Part shown: in pieces, positions 37,421 through 50,281 of the stretch
Numbering within the stretch: position 1 is the first letter of the stretch
Layout of the letters: each line of letters opens with the position of its first letter
Assembly (NCBI GenBank): GCA_028673005.1
Contig: CM054116.1
Span: forward strand, 66,353,211 to 66,417,210
DNA length: 64,000 nucleotides
From: Tanypteryx hageni
Lineage: Eukaryota > Arthropoda > Insecta > Odonata > Petaluridae
Reading direction: 5' to 3'
Notes under the pieces: generated by a model
What the model was told of the DNA's origin: nothing
Database searches by the model: none
The model's input: the letters and a program-made list of their open reading frames with translations, nothing else
Program-made: the position numbers and the translations under genes

Positions 37421-39027
37421 CGGGGTCGAAAACGAGGATAAGTCCCGTCGCGGTAGGGCGGAGGAAAAAAGAGGAGATAGGAGAAGAGAAAGAGGAGTGT
37501 TTCGAAGCAGGAGAGAAAAAAAGGGACAGGAAAGGACAGATGAAAGTATTCCTCATCCGAGGGATTCGCTTCTCCCTCTGTCTCTTTCTTTGTAGCAAAA
37601 GAGGGAACGAGATAGAGGAAGCATAAATTAAAAATTTAATGAGGCTTGGAGAGGGAGGGAGTCCGAGAAAGAGGCAGGGATAGGGAGGAGGAGGGAGTTT
37701 GGACTTGCACTGTGACCCCGATTTTTTCATTAGTGAGATATTTTTGTACCTTCCACTCTTTTCTGCCCCCCCCCCCCTTATCTCCCCCCTCTCCAACACA
37801 CTAGAAGATCCGCAGAGGATTATTTTTTCATTTAGATCATTTCACTGGCAAAAAAGGTGCATTTTTCACCACGTCCCGATTTTATTTAAATCCTTTCGCG
37901 CCGATGGCGTTGATAATCAACGGCGGTCCTTTCCTATTCGATTGGCGAGGACATCGTTTTCGTTTTTTTTTTTAAATTTCGTTCCGCGGCGGAAAACGTA
38001 TCAAAGGGGCCATGGAATTGTACGCGATGGAAAATCCGCCGAGGTAAAAACTTCGATATTAAGGACGAATGCCGCGGTTGGCGGGTTCACATTTTGTTTC
38101 ATTTGCGAGTTTTCTTTTTTTTCCCTGCAGTTGCAATGCGGCGAAACAATCCACGAGAAAAACAGTCGGGACGCTGGATTATACGGTATTAGAGAAAGGT
38201 CGATTTCGCGCCGAATGTTTATTCGTTACAATTATTGCCGGACTTATTGAATGGCGTAAGTAGCGCGAGAGGATAACCACGACAAATGAAAATCGTTACA
38301 GCCGCCGGAGCGGTTTTCTTTCTTTTAAGTCCGCTGCAAACATATAGCTCGAAAACTCAAACAAAACTTTTGGTCGATGGTAACGAAGGAGGAAATACTG
38401 GGGGAAATTTGCTCGCGCTCCTACAAAACAAAAAGCAAACTCACCCACACACTTGCCGCGTGGGTCGGGGTTCGCCAGAAAAAATATTTGCACGCGATTA
38501 AAAAAATACGCAAAACGGAATTATTTATACAAAGTTCAGCAAAAAAGGTCCCCTTTGGAGGAGGTAAATAAAGGAATCCACTCCACGAAATGTTTTCTGT
38601 TGTTAAATATGCTCCTATGAAACAACAGAAACGGCGACAGCCGCAAAAAATTACACTCATTCTACCGGACGTGAGGTAAATGGAGACGAAGAGAATGGTA
38701 GCCGAGTGTGCGTGAGCAAAATTATGGCCCCTCCCTTTGCGCGGATAATGGAGAGGCATGATTAATTTCTAATTAACCGAGTATTTTTCACCATCTTTCA
38801 ATCGAAATCATTGCGTACAAATCATCGCCGAGAAAGTGACCGACACAAACGCTGCGGACGATTTGAAACGTCGAGAGTTAAAAATTTTCAACGACTTTGA
38901 CTTCCTTTAAACGTAAATTCGCGAGAGCGCGTAAAAAAAGAATCCCGCGGAGGCAGGGCGATTCCGAGGATATATAATAGCCCTTAAATTTTGGTCCCAC
39001 ACATTCACAGGTATATACACACAAGGG

Positions 39028-39080
39028 GGAGGGGGGGGGAGAGAGAGAGAGAGAAAGAGAGACGAAGAGAGAAAGAGAGG
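39028..39080. repeat. G-run and (GA)n microsatellite
   Basis: A short G-run is followed by GAGAGA and AAGAGAGA blocks. Confidence 0.9.
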
Positions 39081-40035
39081 GGATTTTCCGACCTTGCGCG
39101 TTACATCTTTTTTTCCCGCCGACCTCAGCGTCCGCGTCCCGCGGTCACGATTCGTTTTTTTTTCATAAAAATTCCGCCGTCAGATAAATGACGAGAAAAT
39201 TTGCGGATTCAGTTGCGGTCGTGATTCACAGGACTACGGATATTTAAGCAGGGACATGGAGAAGGCGTCTCAATCGAGGAGGGTAAATTTTTCATATCGT
39301 GCAGAGGTTATTTTTTTATTTTCAATTCATCAACTCCTCTCCTTCGGCTACTCTTTTGCGCGTTATAGTTTCCCGGGAAAGCGATCATTTTTGTTTTCAA
39401 ATTCATCATCACGATCTATTTATTTTGTGCTATATTTAACCGTTCGAAAAGGCATTTCGCGCGGTTAATTTTTCATCAACGACCCTCGCATGTTTCGGGT
39501 TGAATTTTTGGGGCGCCGAAAACTATGGCTTAACCTACTTAGGAAATTTATGACCCTCTTCGTTTTAAATGCGAAGATTTAATTAAAACTCTCGTAGATG
39601 GCGATTCTTATTACGCTGCCGCAGCATTTAATATTACGAATATTACCGAACGCATATTTGTGTCCTGTATAATCTTTGTTACTAAAATTTAATTAACAGC
39701 GTTTTGAATCAGATTTTTCATTCGCTGATTCCATGCAGGTTTAAACAATGTAACCACTCACAAATATTATTATCCATGGCAGAATTGTCGGACGCATAAG
39801 TGGGATACATACGGCTACGTCGCGAGCAACAATCTCGTTTATTACGCTGGATTTTGCGTCCATTACTTATCCCTCTATCCTTCGCAGTAAAAGCCAACCG
39901 GGTGTCATAAAATATCAGTTACAAACGAACGAAAATAAAGAAAAAAACGCGAAAATATACGGGATGGATTACATCCGCGAGAGCGTGGGTTTCGAATGAA
40001 AAAGAAACAAATCCCGAGGAATACTTACAGATATT

Positions 40036-40039
<4 letters not shown>

Positions 40040-40105
<66 letters not shown>
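40040..40105. repeat. (TA)n microsatellite, about 33 units
   Basis: Uninterrupted TA repeat. The (Ile-Tyr)n open frames across it are artefacts. Confidence 0.97.
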
Positions 40106-40108
<3 letters not shown>

Positions 40109-40356
40109 ATCCTCCCTCTTCCACCTTCTCGACAATTCCACTCTCCTAAGCTCGTAGCAAAAGAACAATAATAAGCGTCCTCGCGAATTTTTGCGAAGGA
40201 ATTGAGACAAAGTGTCCCTTACTCCGAGCTATAATCGGAGAGAGAAAGAAAGAAAAGAGGAATAAAAACAACGATAATAAAAAAAGGAATTTCATTCACG
40301 GGGTTCGGTAAAAGAGCTCGGGTTAAGAGTTTTCCAAAACTCATCCTGACTCTTAC

Positions 40357-40405
40357 TAATGACTTGAGGTTCCCGGTAACTCCCACCTTCCTCCTCCCAC
40401 GCCAT
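40357..40405 (-). CDS. X11L: Candidate first coding exon of the X11-like gene (16 codons + 1 nt)
   Basis: ATG in the context GGAAGATGGCG opens MAWEEEGGSYREPQVI, then one A and a strong donor GTAAGA. The single A plus AG of the 28.1-kb exon gives Lys, so the chain reads ...PQVI-K-EADTDLE... in frame. The phase-1 end matching the phase-1 start of the next exon is the main support, with the acidic character of both pieces. The frame is open upstream to about 40690, so an earlier start or an acceptor (for example TTTCCACAG near 40600) is possible. I do not recognise the peptide as a known X11 start. Confidence 0.45.
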
Positions 40406-40720
40406 CTTCCGGCAAAAGGGAACTTGAGGCGGATTGGGTAACAACGGTTCCAGGGAGAGGAGATGGAGGGAAACGCAGGTGGGAAGGAGTAGGGTTTTTG
40501 GAAGGAGAGGGGAGGGGGTGGAGGGTTTCAGAACAGGATCCAGGGTCCTTACCCATCCTCCTACGCCCTCTACGTCTCTCTCTCTCTTTCTCCTGTGGAA
40601 ACCAGGATTGCGATTAGGGCCCGTCGCCCTGGGAAACTTTAATTGGCAGCGTGGGGGAGGTAATCCATTAGGCGCCTGCCCCAGGAGCAAGAGAGAGAGG
40701 TAAAAAGGAGGTGGAAAGGG

Positions 40721-40795
40721 AAGAGGTGGAGGAGAGGGGAGGGGGAAGAGGTGGAGGAGAGGGGAGGGGGAAGAGGTGGAGGAGAGGGGAGGGGG
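40721..40795. repeat. 25-bp minisatellite, three perfect copies
   Basis: The unit beginning AAGAGGTGGAGGAGAGG is repeated perfectly at 40721, 40746 and 40771, within a wider purine-rich region. It lies just upstream (5') of the candidate first coding exon. Confidence 0.95.
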
Positions 40796-40859
40796 AGAGG
40801 GGAGGGAGAGAGATCTGAAGTGGGGAGAAAGGGAGGGAAATGAGAAAGAATGCCTCCGG

Positions 40860-43800
40860 TGATGCCGTTACAGTCATTTTGGCGAGACTATCCTCCACGG
40901 TTTATAGCAGCATAGTAAGGCATAATATAATGATAAATATACCCATGTTTGGTAAAAATCCTGCTTTAGGCGACAAAACGAACGAGTGTAAATTATTTGA
41001 ACGTAATATTATAGAAAATGCGAACTGATAAAGTTAATTCCTGCGGAAATTATAGGTTGTAAAAGTTAATGAACCTATTTAAAAATATCTGAACTCTAGG
41101 ACGGAAGCGCATTTAAGCAAGCAGTAGAAAAAGTACGGTATTCTTAGCGTACTATCATATGAAAAATTCCTCTGATTGCATTTGAGGGTATGTATGAGAA
41201 GTTAGTACTCCTCCACTGAAATCTTACGGAGAGAATTAAAAACAAAGTTCGATTTATCGATAAATGTTTGATATAGGAGCTCGAATTTAATTGGAAGCAT
41301 AAAGCGTTCCAAGTGTTACAATATTTAGAGGAAGACTATTATAGCAAAAATAATTAAAATATATACTAAACATTTTAAATGGAATTTAATTAAAGAAAAA
41401 CTATAAATGCATTCCAGAAATAACTATTTTTAGACGATAAATGCACAAGTAAACTTTATACAGTTATATGCTTTATTATATTTGAAATTTGATGTTTAAA
41501 ATTATATTTTACTTATGCAAATAGATGAAAGTATCATTTGTTTTCTTCCGATCTCTTTAAATATTTTTCTCATCCTAGATAATTTCTGTAATGGCCAACG
41601 AAACCTCGTATTTTCATTTAAATTACCTAAATACCGGAAGAAAATTTGTGCCAATATTTTAGAGCCAACAAAAATATCTCCGAGCCCCCGACGTTCCTTT
41701 CCCACGAACAAACAAAAAATAGTACAATCGGAAGGTAAAAATAAAACAGGTTTTTAATAACTTGCCTAACCTAAGAATTTCGTCACTCGTTTCCGCCCAC
41801 ATGGGCATGGAGTTAATAAAAACTGTTCTAGACTTGTTTCCCAATGATACCGTTGTTATCCTCTTTAATGGACTCAAAGTCGATAGCAGCCATGCTCTGT
41901 CTTAAAAAAAATGTCCTAATACAGAGCAAAGCTCCAGAAAGCGCCACGACAAAGCCTCGGAGTTTTGAGCCAAACGACGCCAAAATCACTTTGGCGTGCG
42001 TTTCAACCACGCAAAAGCGTAAAAAATAAACACAGCCACAACATGCGATACGGCGTTAATAAATGAAAAGAGCGAGGAGCAGTAACGCCGTGGGAAAGGG
42101 GACGAGGAGGAAATGAAGGGGGGGAGGGGGACAAACGGCTTGAAAGCGTACCACTCCGCTTCGAAATGGAAACGAGCAAGCTGCTGAGGAAAATAAAATA
42201 AAACATCGAGACGAAGAAAAAAGAAATGAAACAAAAATAGGAAGAAGAGGCGCAAGGAACAAGAGCGACAACCAATTTCAAAACCCAACGCGAAGCGCCA
42301 TGCGGAGCGAGGGAGATTACTCACACAAGCACACGGGCGCGCGCACACACATTTATATAATTTAAGAAAAAAAAGGGGTTGAGGAGGAGAGGTTTACAGC
42401 TTCGTTTTCGTTTACTTTTCTTTCTGTCTTCCGTTCTCTTCTCCCTCCGCTGACAAACACTGCGCGACCAAGCTCTTTCGGCGTAATGAAGAAGAGCACG
42501 AATCACAAAGTGGGACAATTACAACTTGCCTCTCTTCGTATTGAAGCACGCCTCTCCGCGGTCCATCTCACTTCAAATTATACTCGCTTCCTCTTCATGT
42601 AACGTACACTGTTTCGAGTTTCGACGTAGAGGCGTTTGTGTCATCCGTGTTTAAATTTCGAAGCGTAATTACTTTATCTATTTTTGGCACAACCGAAAAG
42701 AATGATCATAAAGACACATACAAGCTGTAAGGCTCGCATTTTGCAGTCAGCCAGTCAGTTTTAGGTAATGGTTCTCAAATAGTATTTTAATCATCATCCC
42801 TATGGACTACAAAATTCGAAAAGAAGTTAAACGATTTAAATATAAAATCTTTGAAGCAAGAGGTAAACTGAAGTTGAGCCCATGCAATAAACATATCGCA
42901 AGTGTACAATTATTAATCAATCAGGCTGCATTTCGATGTTCCTCAGATTATAAGTATACTGAAGCAGAAGTTAACTCCAATAAACAAGATAGCTTGATAC
43001 TATCGCAAATCTATTTTATCTATTGACCCGGAGGACAATTGTACAGAAATAGAGAAACACGACTCAAAAGACAATTGTCGGACTAAATATAATTTGCGGG
43101 GTATTTTCCGGGAAATTTATCACACTAAGCGGAGAGTCGAAATCCGGTACTGTTTAACATGATATGGGATGTATGGTCAGTTAAATGAAATAGAATAGCT
43201 TTATCTAATATAATACAAGCAATTCTTGAATCTTCTGAGAGAAACATGCCTAATTTAAAGTTCAAAAATCCTAGCTGCGTGATAATCACGGCGCTGCATG
43301 GCTTCTAGGAATCTTAGAGAGTTCAGGGGTCACAACATTTTGATTACGAGCTCCACCAAAGCAAACTCAACGGATCTTTTTGACAAAAATCCCCCTTTTC
43401 AATTATAGATCGGGCAGGGCGAATAAACAGACCTCTGTTAATATTTACTAAACGTTAAAGAGGAGCACGAAAGTTAACATAGAAGGTCGACGGGACACAG
43501 AAGTTAATTAAATCGCAAGGGAACGATATCACCGACAACAGTTGTATTGTAATTTTCTTAAATTTTTATTTGTTTTGGTTTCATAACGATACAACTTTTG
43601 CACAGAGATTAAATGTCGTTAAAGGGCGTAAGCCACAGCGAAAAGCGGAATTAGAGAGCATACAAAAACACCGAAAGTCATTCAATTAGAAGCAATAATT
43701 ACGAAAATATTGGTATATCTTGAAAGCAATAAAGGGATATTAATCGCTGTATCAGTAAATTTTAGGGAAACTTTATTTACTATCTTTTAAGTATCATACG

Positions 43801-44840
43801 TTAAACAAATATATGGGCCTAATAGATTGCTACTTTTGCAGTATTTTCACAAAAAATCTGGGATGATATATTTGACAAAAGTAATAGATTACGAGATATC
43901 GTACATAATTGCCGGAGGAATGGAAATTCACTCCTAAGAGATTAACAAACAAGATGATTTAGTAATATACATTAGCGCACACGAGAACTCCTCCCTTAAA
44001 AGAAACTCCTAGAAAAAAGAGATATGGATTGCTGGATCTCTGTCCTATGATATCGTTTCTATGCCATATAAACTGGGACCTATAAAATCTTAGAAAAAGC
44101 ATATATCCCAAATCAAACTTGAATCAGGAACCCCAAAGCGAAGAAATCCAGCACTATACACCCTCTCCAATTACCTAGCGGTAAGTAAACATTAATTGTT
44201 AGATACTCATTTTAGGCGTCAACGATCTTCCAGTCACCATTTATCCAGCGAGCATAAAGCGATTCCTTCCGCAGGTACATCATTTCCAAGCCGCATCCAT
44301 TTTTAAACCTCCTTTTCAGTCGAGTGTAGATTGAAAAATAAAAAAAAATTAACTCTCCGCCCTTCTTCCCTAATCCGAAATTACGCCGGTAAAATTAATT
44401 TCGCAGCCATCTGAAGGGTAAGGAAAGGAGTGGAGGGGAAGGGTTAGGGAGGGATCTTAAAAAATGAAGCGACGTAGTTTCCACTGTGCTCCTCTGAGTG
44501 CGAGCGCCGCTGAAAATGTTTACAGAAAAATCTCGAATACTCAAGTCATGGCACAACGAAACGCAATCTTTTTATTTTCGTAATAAAAAAGGGAAATCCG
44601 CAATTTTCCGCGTCCCTCCCACTCGTTCTCTTTATCTTAACGATCTCTCCCAGAGAATGAGAGAAGGAGAATTCTAAGGGCCAAAAGAGTGTTCTCTTAA
44701 TAAAAATAAGCGAAAAAGGAAAGTCTTTCGAAAAACTGTATTTCAAGTTGGTCGCCTTGCACACACAAACACGCGTCTCTCTCTCGTTCTCTTTCCCAAT
44801 CTCTCTCTCTCTCTTTCTGTGATGATGTGGATCACTGAGT
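40860..44840. other. No gene recognised
   Basis: Unique, CpG-normal sequence with short random frames. A hAT-like end (ATGGTTCTCAAATAG) near 42768 has no partner. A (CT)n tract is at 44778-44816. Confidence 0.6.
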
Positions 44841-44859
44841 AAACAGTCAAGGGTAAACA

Positions 44860-46140
44860 GAGGGAGCTTCAGGGTAGGTACAGAAGGATAGAGAGAATGG
44901 GCGAGAAGAGGAGAGAGCAAAGGGATGGAAACATAGAGAAGCATCGAGGGGAGAGGTAGGCAGGAACGAAAGAAGGAAATGGGAAAAGTGGAATAGGATG
45001 TGAAGGAAATGGAAACTATGGAGTAAATGGGGAAAGATGGGAGAAAGAGATAGAGAAAAGGGGAGATGAAGAACGCGGCAATACAGGTGGTGAAGACGAA
45101 GAGAGCTGCGACAAAGCCTCCTTGGAGTACGTGGGTGCCGGAGGAGGGAAGAGAAACTTAGGAGAAAGGGTAGAAATACAGTCGAGAGAGCGGAGAACGA
45201 GAAAAACGGGGAGAAGAAGATGGTTTGGGTGGAACGACAGGAAGAGACCGATCTGAGAATTAAGGGGAGTTATGAGGGAGGGAAGGAGAGGAAGAGGGAA
45301 GGATAGGAAGAGGATTGACTTGATTAGGAGATGAGAAAACAGACGACGAAGAGAAAGGGAAGGATTCGGAAAGACGGTGAGGCAGAGCAAAAGGGAAAAG
45401 CAGAGCCCACACTAGATTGAATTAGACTGGAGAAGAAAGGAAAAAGAGATGACACACAGGCAAAACAGATAAAATGTAGATAGAGATAAATGCAGATAGG
45501 TGACAAAGAGAAGCAATTAAGACGTAAAGACGAGGTAAAATGCGGAGAGAAGGCGCGTAAAGGGTCAATAGTGTCGTGTAATGGATGGAGTGAAAATTTT
45601 ACCAGAGAAGAAACGGGACAAAGGAAAAAGGAAGGTAGAAGCGTTAAAATATGGAGGAATCGGGGAAAATCAGAGGGAGAGAACGGGGTAGGGCAGAGAG
45701 AGAGAGAGGAAGAAAGAGACGGGACCTCGAGAAAGAGCGGGTTCCTTTGGTGGAAGCCAATTGAAGGAGCGGAAATTACGGCCACTTGAAACGGAATAGG
45801 TTTCGAGACGGAGAGGAGGGTGAGAGGGGGCGAGGGGAGAGAGAGGGAGGAGCTGAAGGAGGAGAGATGACAGGGTGGAGGGGTCGATGCAGGAAATGAA
45901 GAAGAGGCGAGTATGATAGGCAGAGATGAGATTTGAGGAGACGGCGGGGAATAAAGGCGGCGAGGGTGGAGAAGCAAGGAGAAGGTGGGAAGAATGGGGG
46001 ACGGAGAGGGGGAGAGAAGTGACGGCTGTAGATGAAGCTTACACGAGACGCGGGATGTTTTAAAGAGAGAAGTCGATGAGGAGGTTACGAGGAACGGAAG
46101 AGAGGGAAACGAGCGACTCGGTCAATGGGGCGAAGAGAGA
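44860..46140. repeat. 1.3-kb purine-biased domain
   Basis: The plus strand is strongly A+G over about 1.3 kb without being a simple repeat (blocks such as GGAAGGAGAGGAAGAGGGAA). It opens a 217-residue Ser/Leu/Pro frame on the minus strand, which I take to be an artefact. Confidence 0.75.
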
Positions 46141-46149
46141 CGCAACAAC

Positions 46150-48556
46150 GAGTTGGTATCAGAAAACGGTGGATAAAGTCTAGCCTCGTCGGATGCTTGG
46201 AACTATTTTTAAGCAAAAAAACATTTCTTACCTTCCGTATCCGTGGAAGATATCTGCCGACTTAAAGAAGGCAGAGGAAACAAATTGACAGTATATTCCT
46301 CTATTACAGTAAACGTAAGCATACAATCGTAATGATCGTTTCCAAACGAGCAACGTACGTATAAAAAAACAGATCATTCAGTGGTTGCAGCGCGATTATT
46401 TCCTCTATCATTAGTGTTTCTGATCCCCCCCCATGATTAGCCGAAACTTTGTCGCTCTTATGAAGGACCTAGATTAAAAGGTGGCCGTTTTAATCGACAC
46501 TGTTTTCTTTATAGGCCAAACAATCCCTCGAAGGATTTGATTTCGCGGAAAAAATTTACCTACGCTTAATTGAACTTTGTTTTCCATCACGATTTTTTGT
46601 AATTTCTGCGTTTGAACACGATAGGTATCGAATGTAAATATTCCTCAGCCTCAGTGGTCAAAGTATTCCTTTGATGATGTTAAAGAAGTAATATAAATTG
46701 AAGGGAATATATGCATCAAAACGGTAGACGATATTGAGGCTTTAACAAAATCGCGCCCTGCTTCGTAGTCTGAGTCTCAATACCATCAGCATTTCTAACG
46801 AGTTCGTTTCACAAGAGGTTAAATAAATTTTTCTTTTTTTGTTTCGAATTTTTAGATAATATTAGAATAAATATTTTTCTATATCTGCATAACAAAATAA
46901 AATACAAATTTATTTTTTTATCGATGATTTTCCAAACTAATAAAATTACGTTAAATGTTTGAGACATGGCTGTATCTTACAGGTACGATCAACACGCTAA
47001 ACAGGAATTGCATATTTCTCTTCACCACTAAAAATAAAATTGCATTAACGAACACAGAGGAAATGGCTTATTTTGTTATTAACGATATGGCAAACATCAT
47101 CACACTTTTTCCATTTTTTATATGTAATTTTTACAAAAACTTTTGATGGTGATTTAACACGCTCTGGAAATTAAAACTACTTAAGTAGATTTTTAGATAC
47201 TTCTTAAATCCACTAAAACAAAACAGTTTGACAATATACACAGGGAGTGCGAACTACTTTCACGAAACTCATGCAAGTTGTGCGACAGTAAGCCCATGGT
47301 AACTTTTGCCGGCATTACACGAACTAATAATCTTATGAATGCAAACTGGTTAAAAGGAAATTTGCGAAGTCGTCCTTCCAGGAAATGAAGAATTCAAGGC
47401 AATCATAAGATAACCTCCAAGCAAAGCAAACAGAACAACAAACAATTTTGTTGGGCGAACAATAAACAATTTTGTGACGGATTAAATCGAGGTCGTCGAA
47501 TTTACTTTTTACGGTATATACGCGAGGAAAAGCGCTCAACATTATCAAAATTTCAGAATAAAGTAACCAGCTGAAGCGAATTTGAAGGAAGAATTTCGTA
47601 TACTACAGTGAAGACAATAAACATATTCTCGATACATACGCACAAATTCGAAAAAAATGTTATCGGGAAAATGTAAAAAAATAAACAGCTTAAAAATACC
47701 TCTTATCAAGAAGGGGAACTCGAAAGATAAAAGGATAGCTGACAAGTATGTTTACATATGCTGAAGGAAAGAATTTAAGGTAATAAAGGTAATCAATTGC
47801 ACGCCAATCGTCACGAAAAATTTTTATAGGCGGAATAAACGATGTAGCTACCGTAAGTGGAAAAAAACAAGGCTCGCCAGACAGCTGTGCATTGATGAGC
47901 GCCTTGCGATCTCTGCGTATCAAACGGAATTGGGTAATATTTATTCGGGTTGAGTGCTCTGACTCGTTCGGCGGCATCAGAACGGTGGGAGTGCAGTGGC
48001 GCCACCCAAGCGCAATGAAAAACTATAAACGCTTCGGTTCAAACGGTCCTGCGGACAATTAAACTTATTTGGTTATTTTATTTAGTGTTTCAACGGGCAT
48101 TTTCCTCTATGCTCTGAGTAAAGGCGTTCAATCAAAGAACAAATTATCGAACTCACCTTACGGATTTTCATAAAACATCCAGAAAGCGATAAAGATGCCA
48201 ATGCTATTCCAAGAGACACATCAAGAAACATTCAAAAGAATAAAAATATAGCAATAGAAATTACTTCATACTAACTAACTAACTTTACGCTACAAATTGC
48301 GATACGCCGTTATAGCCCGTCAGCAACAATCGCGTAAATATGGTCAGCTTTATGTACTAGAAAATATTTCTCGTGAAATTTCATAAACGTATACATATAC
48401 TTATTGTTGTGGTCACAAAATACTCCGTATCCTTAACTTTATGCAACACTGTGCATCATGATTTTGAACCTGCTCAAGTGCGCATCGATCTCTCCAAGTT
48501 AACATAAAGGTTGTATTAACAACCACGCATTATATTCAAAAGTAAACAGGTCATGA
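46150..48556. other. No gene recognised
   Basis: Mixed AT-rich unique sequence; no motif, repeat border or exon-like segment noted. Confidence 0.6.
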
Positions 48557-48564
48557 GATTAAAG

Positions 48565-49372
48565 CAGTGGTTCCCGAACTATTTCATCCCGCGAACCCCT
48601 TTCATAAAAGTCCAAATCTCGCAAACCCCCTCTTAAAAATAATTATTTTGAAGGAACATCTTCCTTACCCGAATATCGGCAGCGTAGCCAAGGACGGTGT
48701 TTACGTGCTTAAACATCCCCCTTCACCCATGGAAATTAAAATACTTGAATTTTGCGCGTAAATTACACTTAAATAATGATTAATAATTTCTTGTTAAAAT
48801 ATCGTCCTATACCGCGTCGGAGATTTCAAGTATACGATATAACTTAAAATCATCACTTTGCTTTAATAATGTAATCACTTGCTCGACAGCTTAAGTGTTA
48901 CTATATAATCAAAGCAAAGTATCGCGCCAAACTAACGACAGCCTTGGACAGGTAGATGCGGCGATTTGTCGTTATAGTTAAAATTTCTCGTCGTTAAAAA
49001 AACCTTGAAAAATTCTGCGTCCGAGTCTAAAAAAATTCACGTAAATTCGTCAAGGATTCAATTTCTCTTTTCGACAAAAATAAATTTTGTTAATTTACGC
49101 GAACAAGCTTCTGTCTCAACTTTGTTGTTTAATTTATGAAATCTTAATATGAGAACTAAATATATTTCTACAATCAATCCTATGTTAAACAAATGAAGGA
49201 AAGAGATACTCTTTGAATTAAACCAGTCCCATAACTACAGACCATGATTAACATAAACCGTGCAATGAAATAGTACGCTGTGCAAACGTCATTTAGGATT
49301 GTTTTCCGCGAATCCCCTGAGTCTTCTCGCGAACCCCTAGGGGGTTTGCAAACCACAGTTTTGGAACCTCTG
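48565..49372. mobile_element. hAT-type non-autonomous element (808 bp)
   Basis: The ends are CAGTGGTTCCCGAACT and, reverse-complemented, CAGAGGTTCCAAAACT. The flanks are perfect GATTAAAG octamers (48557-48564 and 49373-49380). Sub-terminal GCGAACCCC(T) motifs occur at both ends in inverted sense. No transposase frame. Confidence 0.92.
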
Positions 49373-50230
49373 GATTAAAGGAATTGAACGCACACATAAA
49401 CCTTCCATCCCGATACATCAAAGGCCAACAGAAAGGAGAGAGGAGATATCTTTACTTTCCGCTCTCCAACCATTGTTTTGCCGTAAAAATCTCAGACGTG
49501 GATTTAAGGCTGGATAAAACGAAATAACCATACCATATGTCTCCAGCACTGGGAATCTCGAAAAAGGACCAGTAAAAAGTGAGGGAGAGCCCAAGGGTAA
49601 TGCCATTAATTTAGGCACGCCAGAGAAGAGGGCGAGTTGGGGAAGAGACGGATCGAGGGTTTATTTTTTAATAGTGTTTTAAAAAGGGCTTAGGGAGAGG
49701 AGTCGGATGGTCACTTAGACCAAATAAGGGGGCGGAAGAGGGCGGAGAGGAAAGGCAACCCACCAAAAAAATACGACGGTGAGATTTATATAAAAAACTG
49801 TTAATTAACGTAAGATCAACGGTAAGGGAGAGGATTTTCCCCTTATTTCGGAAGTCTTAAGAGCGGATTGAAAGCAATTGGGTGAAACCCATGAAAGGGA
49901 ATAAAGGAATCTAGCACGTTCATGGATAATTTTAGATATTTAAAAGGAGAGTTGCTTAAATCCAAGCGATTTAAATTTTTAAAAGGATACTGTAGGTACG
50001 AATCGATCTGATAAAAATTATGATAGACCTCACGTTACACATTTGAGCCGTCGTGTTTCGTAATAGAAACATTCGCACTTGAATTAAGATTGTAATCGAG
50101 TGACCTATCATATGAGGTGATCATAAAATTGCGAAAGGCTACTTCGTTCAAAATATTTAGGACAAAAAGTAAAAATAGAAATATTTTCAGACAATAATTT
50201 TGAAATTTCTGCATAGTAAACGCAAAAACA

Positions 50231-50281
50231 TTACCGTTGTGAATTTCACTTTATTAATAAAGTAGAAATTCACAACTGTAA
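50231..50281. repeat. Near-perfect 51-nt palindrome
   Basis: Arms GTTGTGAATTTC and GAAATTCACAAC surround CTTTATTAATAAAG at the centre, with outer TTAC/GTAA. A single extra base and one outer mismatch break full symmetry. It can form a long hairpin or cruciform. No neighbouring gene explains it. Confidence 0.9.

Larger units (their letters stand above)
28181..40356. other. Long intron with hairpin-ended repeats and a CpG island
   Basis: About 12.2 kb between the candidate first coding exon and the 28.1-kb exon. 28181-34490 shows no recognisable gene, RNA or transposon. 34492-36348 holds two hairpin-ended repeats. 36930-37110 is a CpG island. 37700-39000 and 39090-40030 contain only GC-rich or mixed unique sequence without coding signal. 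Confidence 0.55.
1296..40405 (-). other. X11L: X11/Mint-family adaptor gene (gene span, 3' part off the left edge)
   Basis: Gene span on the minus strand, built from exons at 40357-40405, 28101-28180, 15122-15445, 14036-14075, 9408-9550 and 1296-1382, with an alternative exon at 8221-8640. Phases agree at every join (1, 0, 0, 1, 0). X11/Mint proteins are neuronal scaffolds: a variable N-terminal region, a PTB domain that binds NPxY tails such as that of amyloid precursor protein, and two C-terminal PDZ domains. Only the N-terminal linker and the first PTB exons are present; the PTB end (family motif around MMDHALRTISYIADIG) and both PDZ domains must be to the left of position 1. Arthropods may carry two X11-like genes; I cannot say which one this is. 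The PTB exons are certain by motif, the two most 5' exons are weaker. Confidence 0.8.

Noticed and set aside
37290..38250. 169-residue minus and 183-residue plus frames
   Set aside because: Low stop density from composition; no domain, no consistent exon borders.
39919..40210. Ile-Tyr repeat frames
   Set aside because: Direct translation of a (TA)n microsatellite.
42740..42830. Left end of another hAT element (ATGGTTCTCAAATAG)
   Set aside because: No matching right end or duplicated octamer found nearby.
45324..45977. 217-residue minus-strand frame
   Set aside because: Ser/Pro/Leu-rich translation of a purine-biased stretch; no motif and no splice structure.
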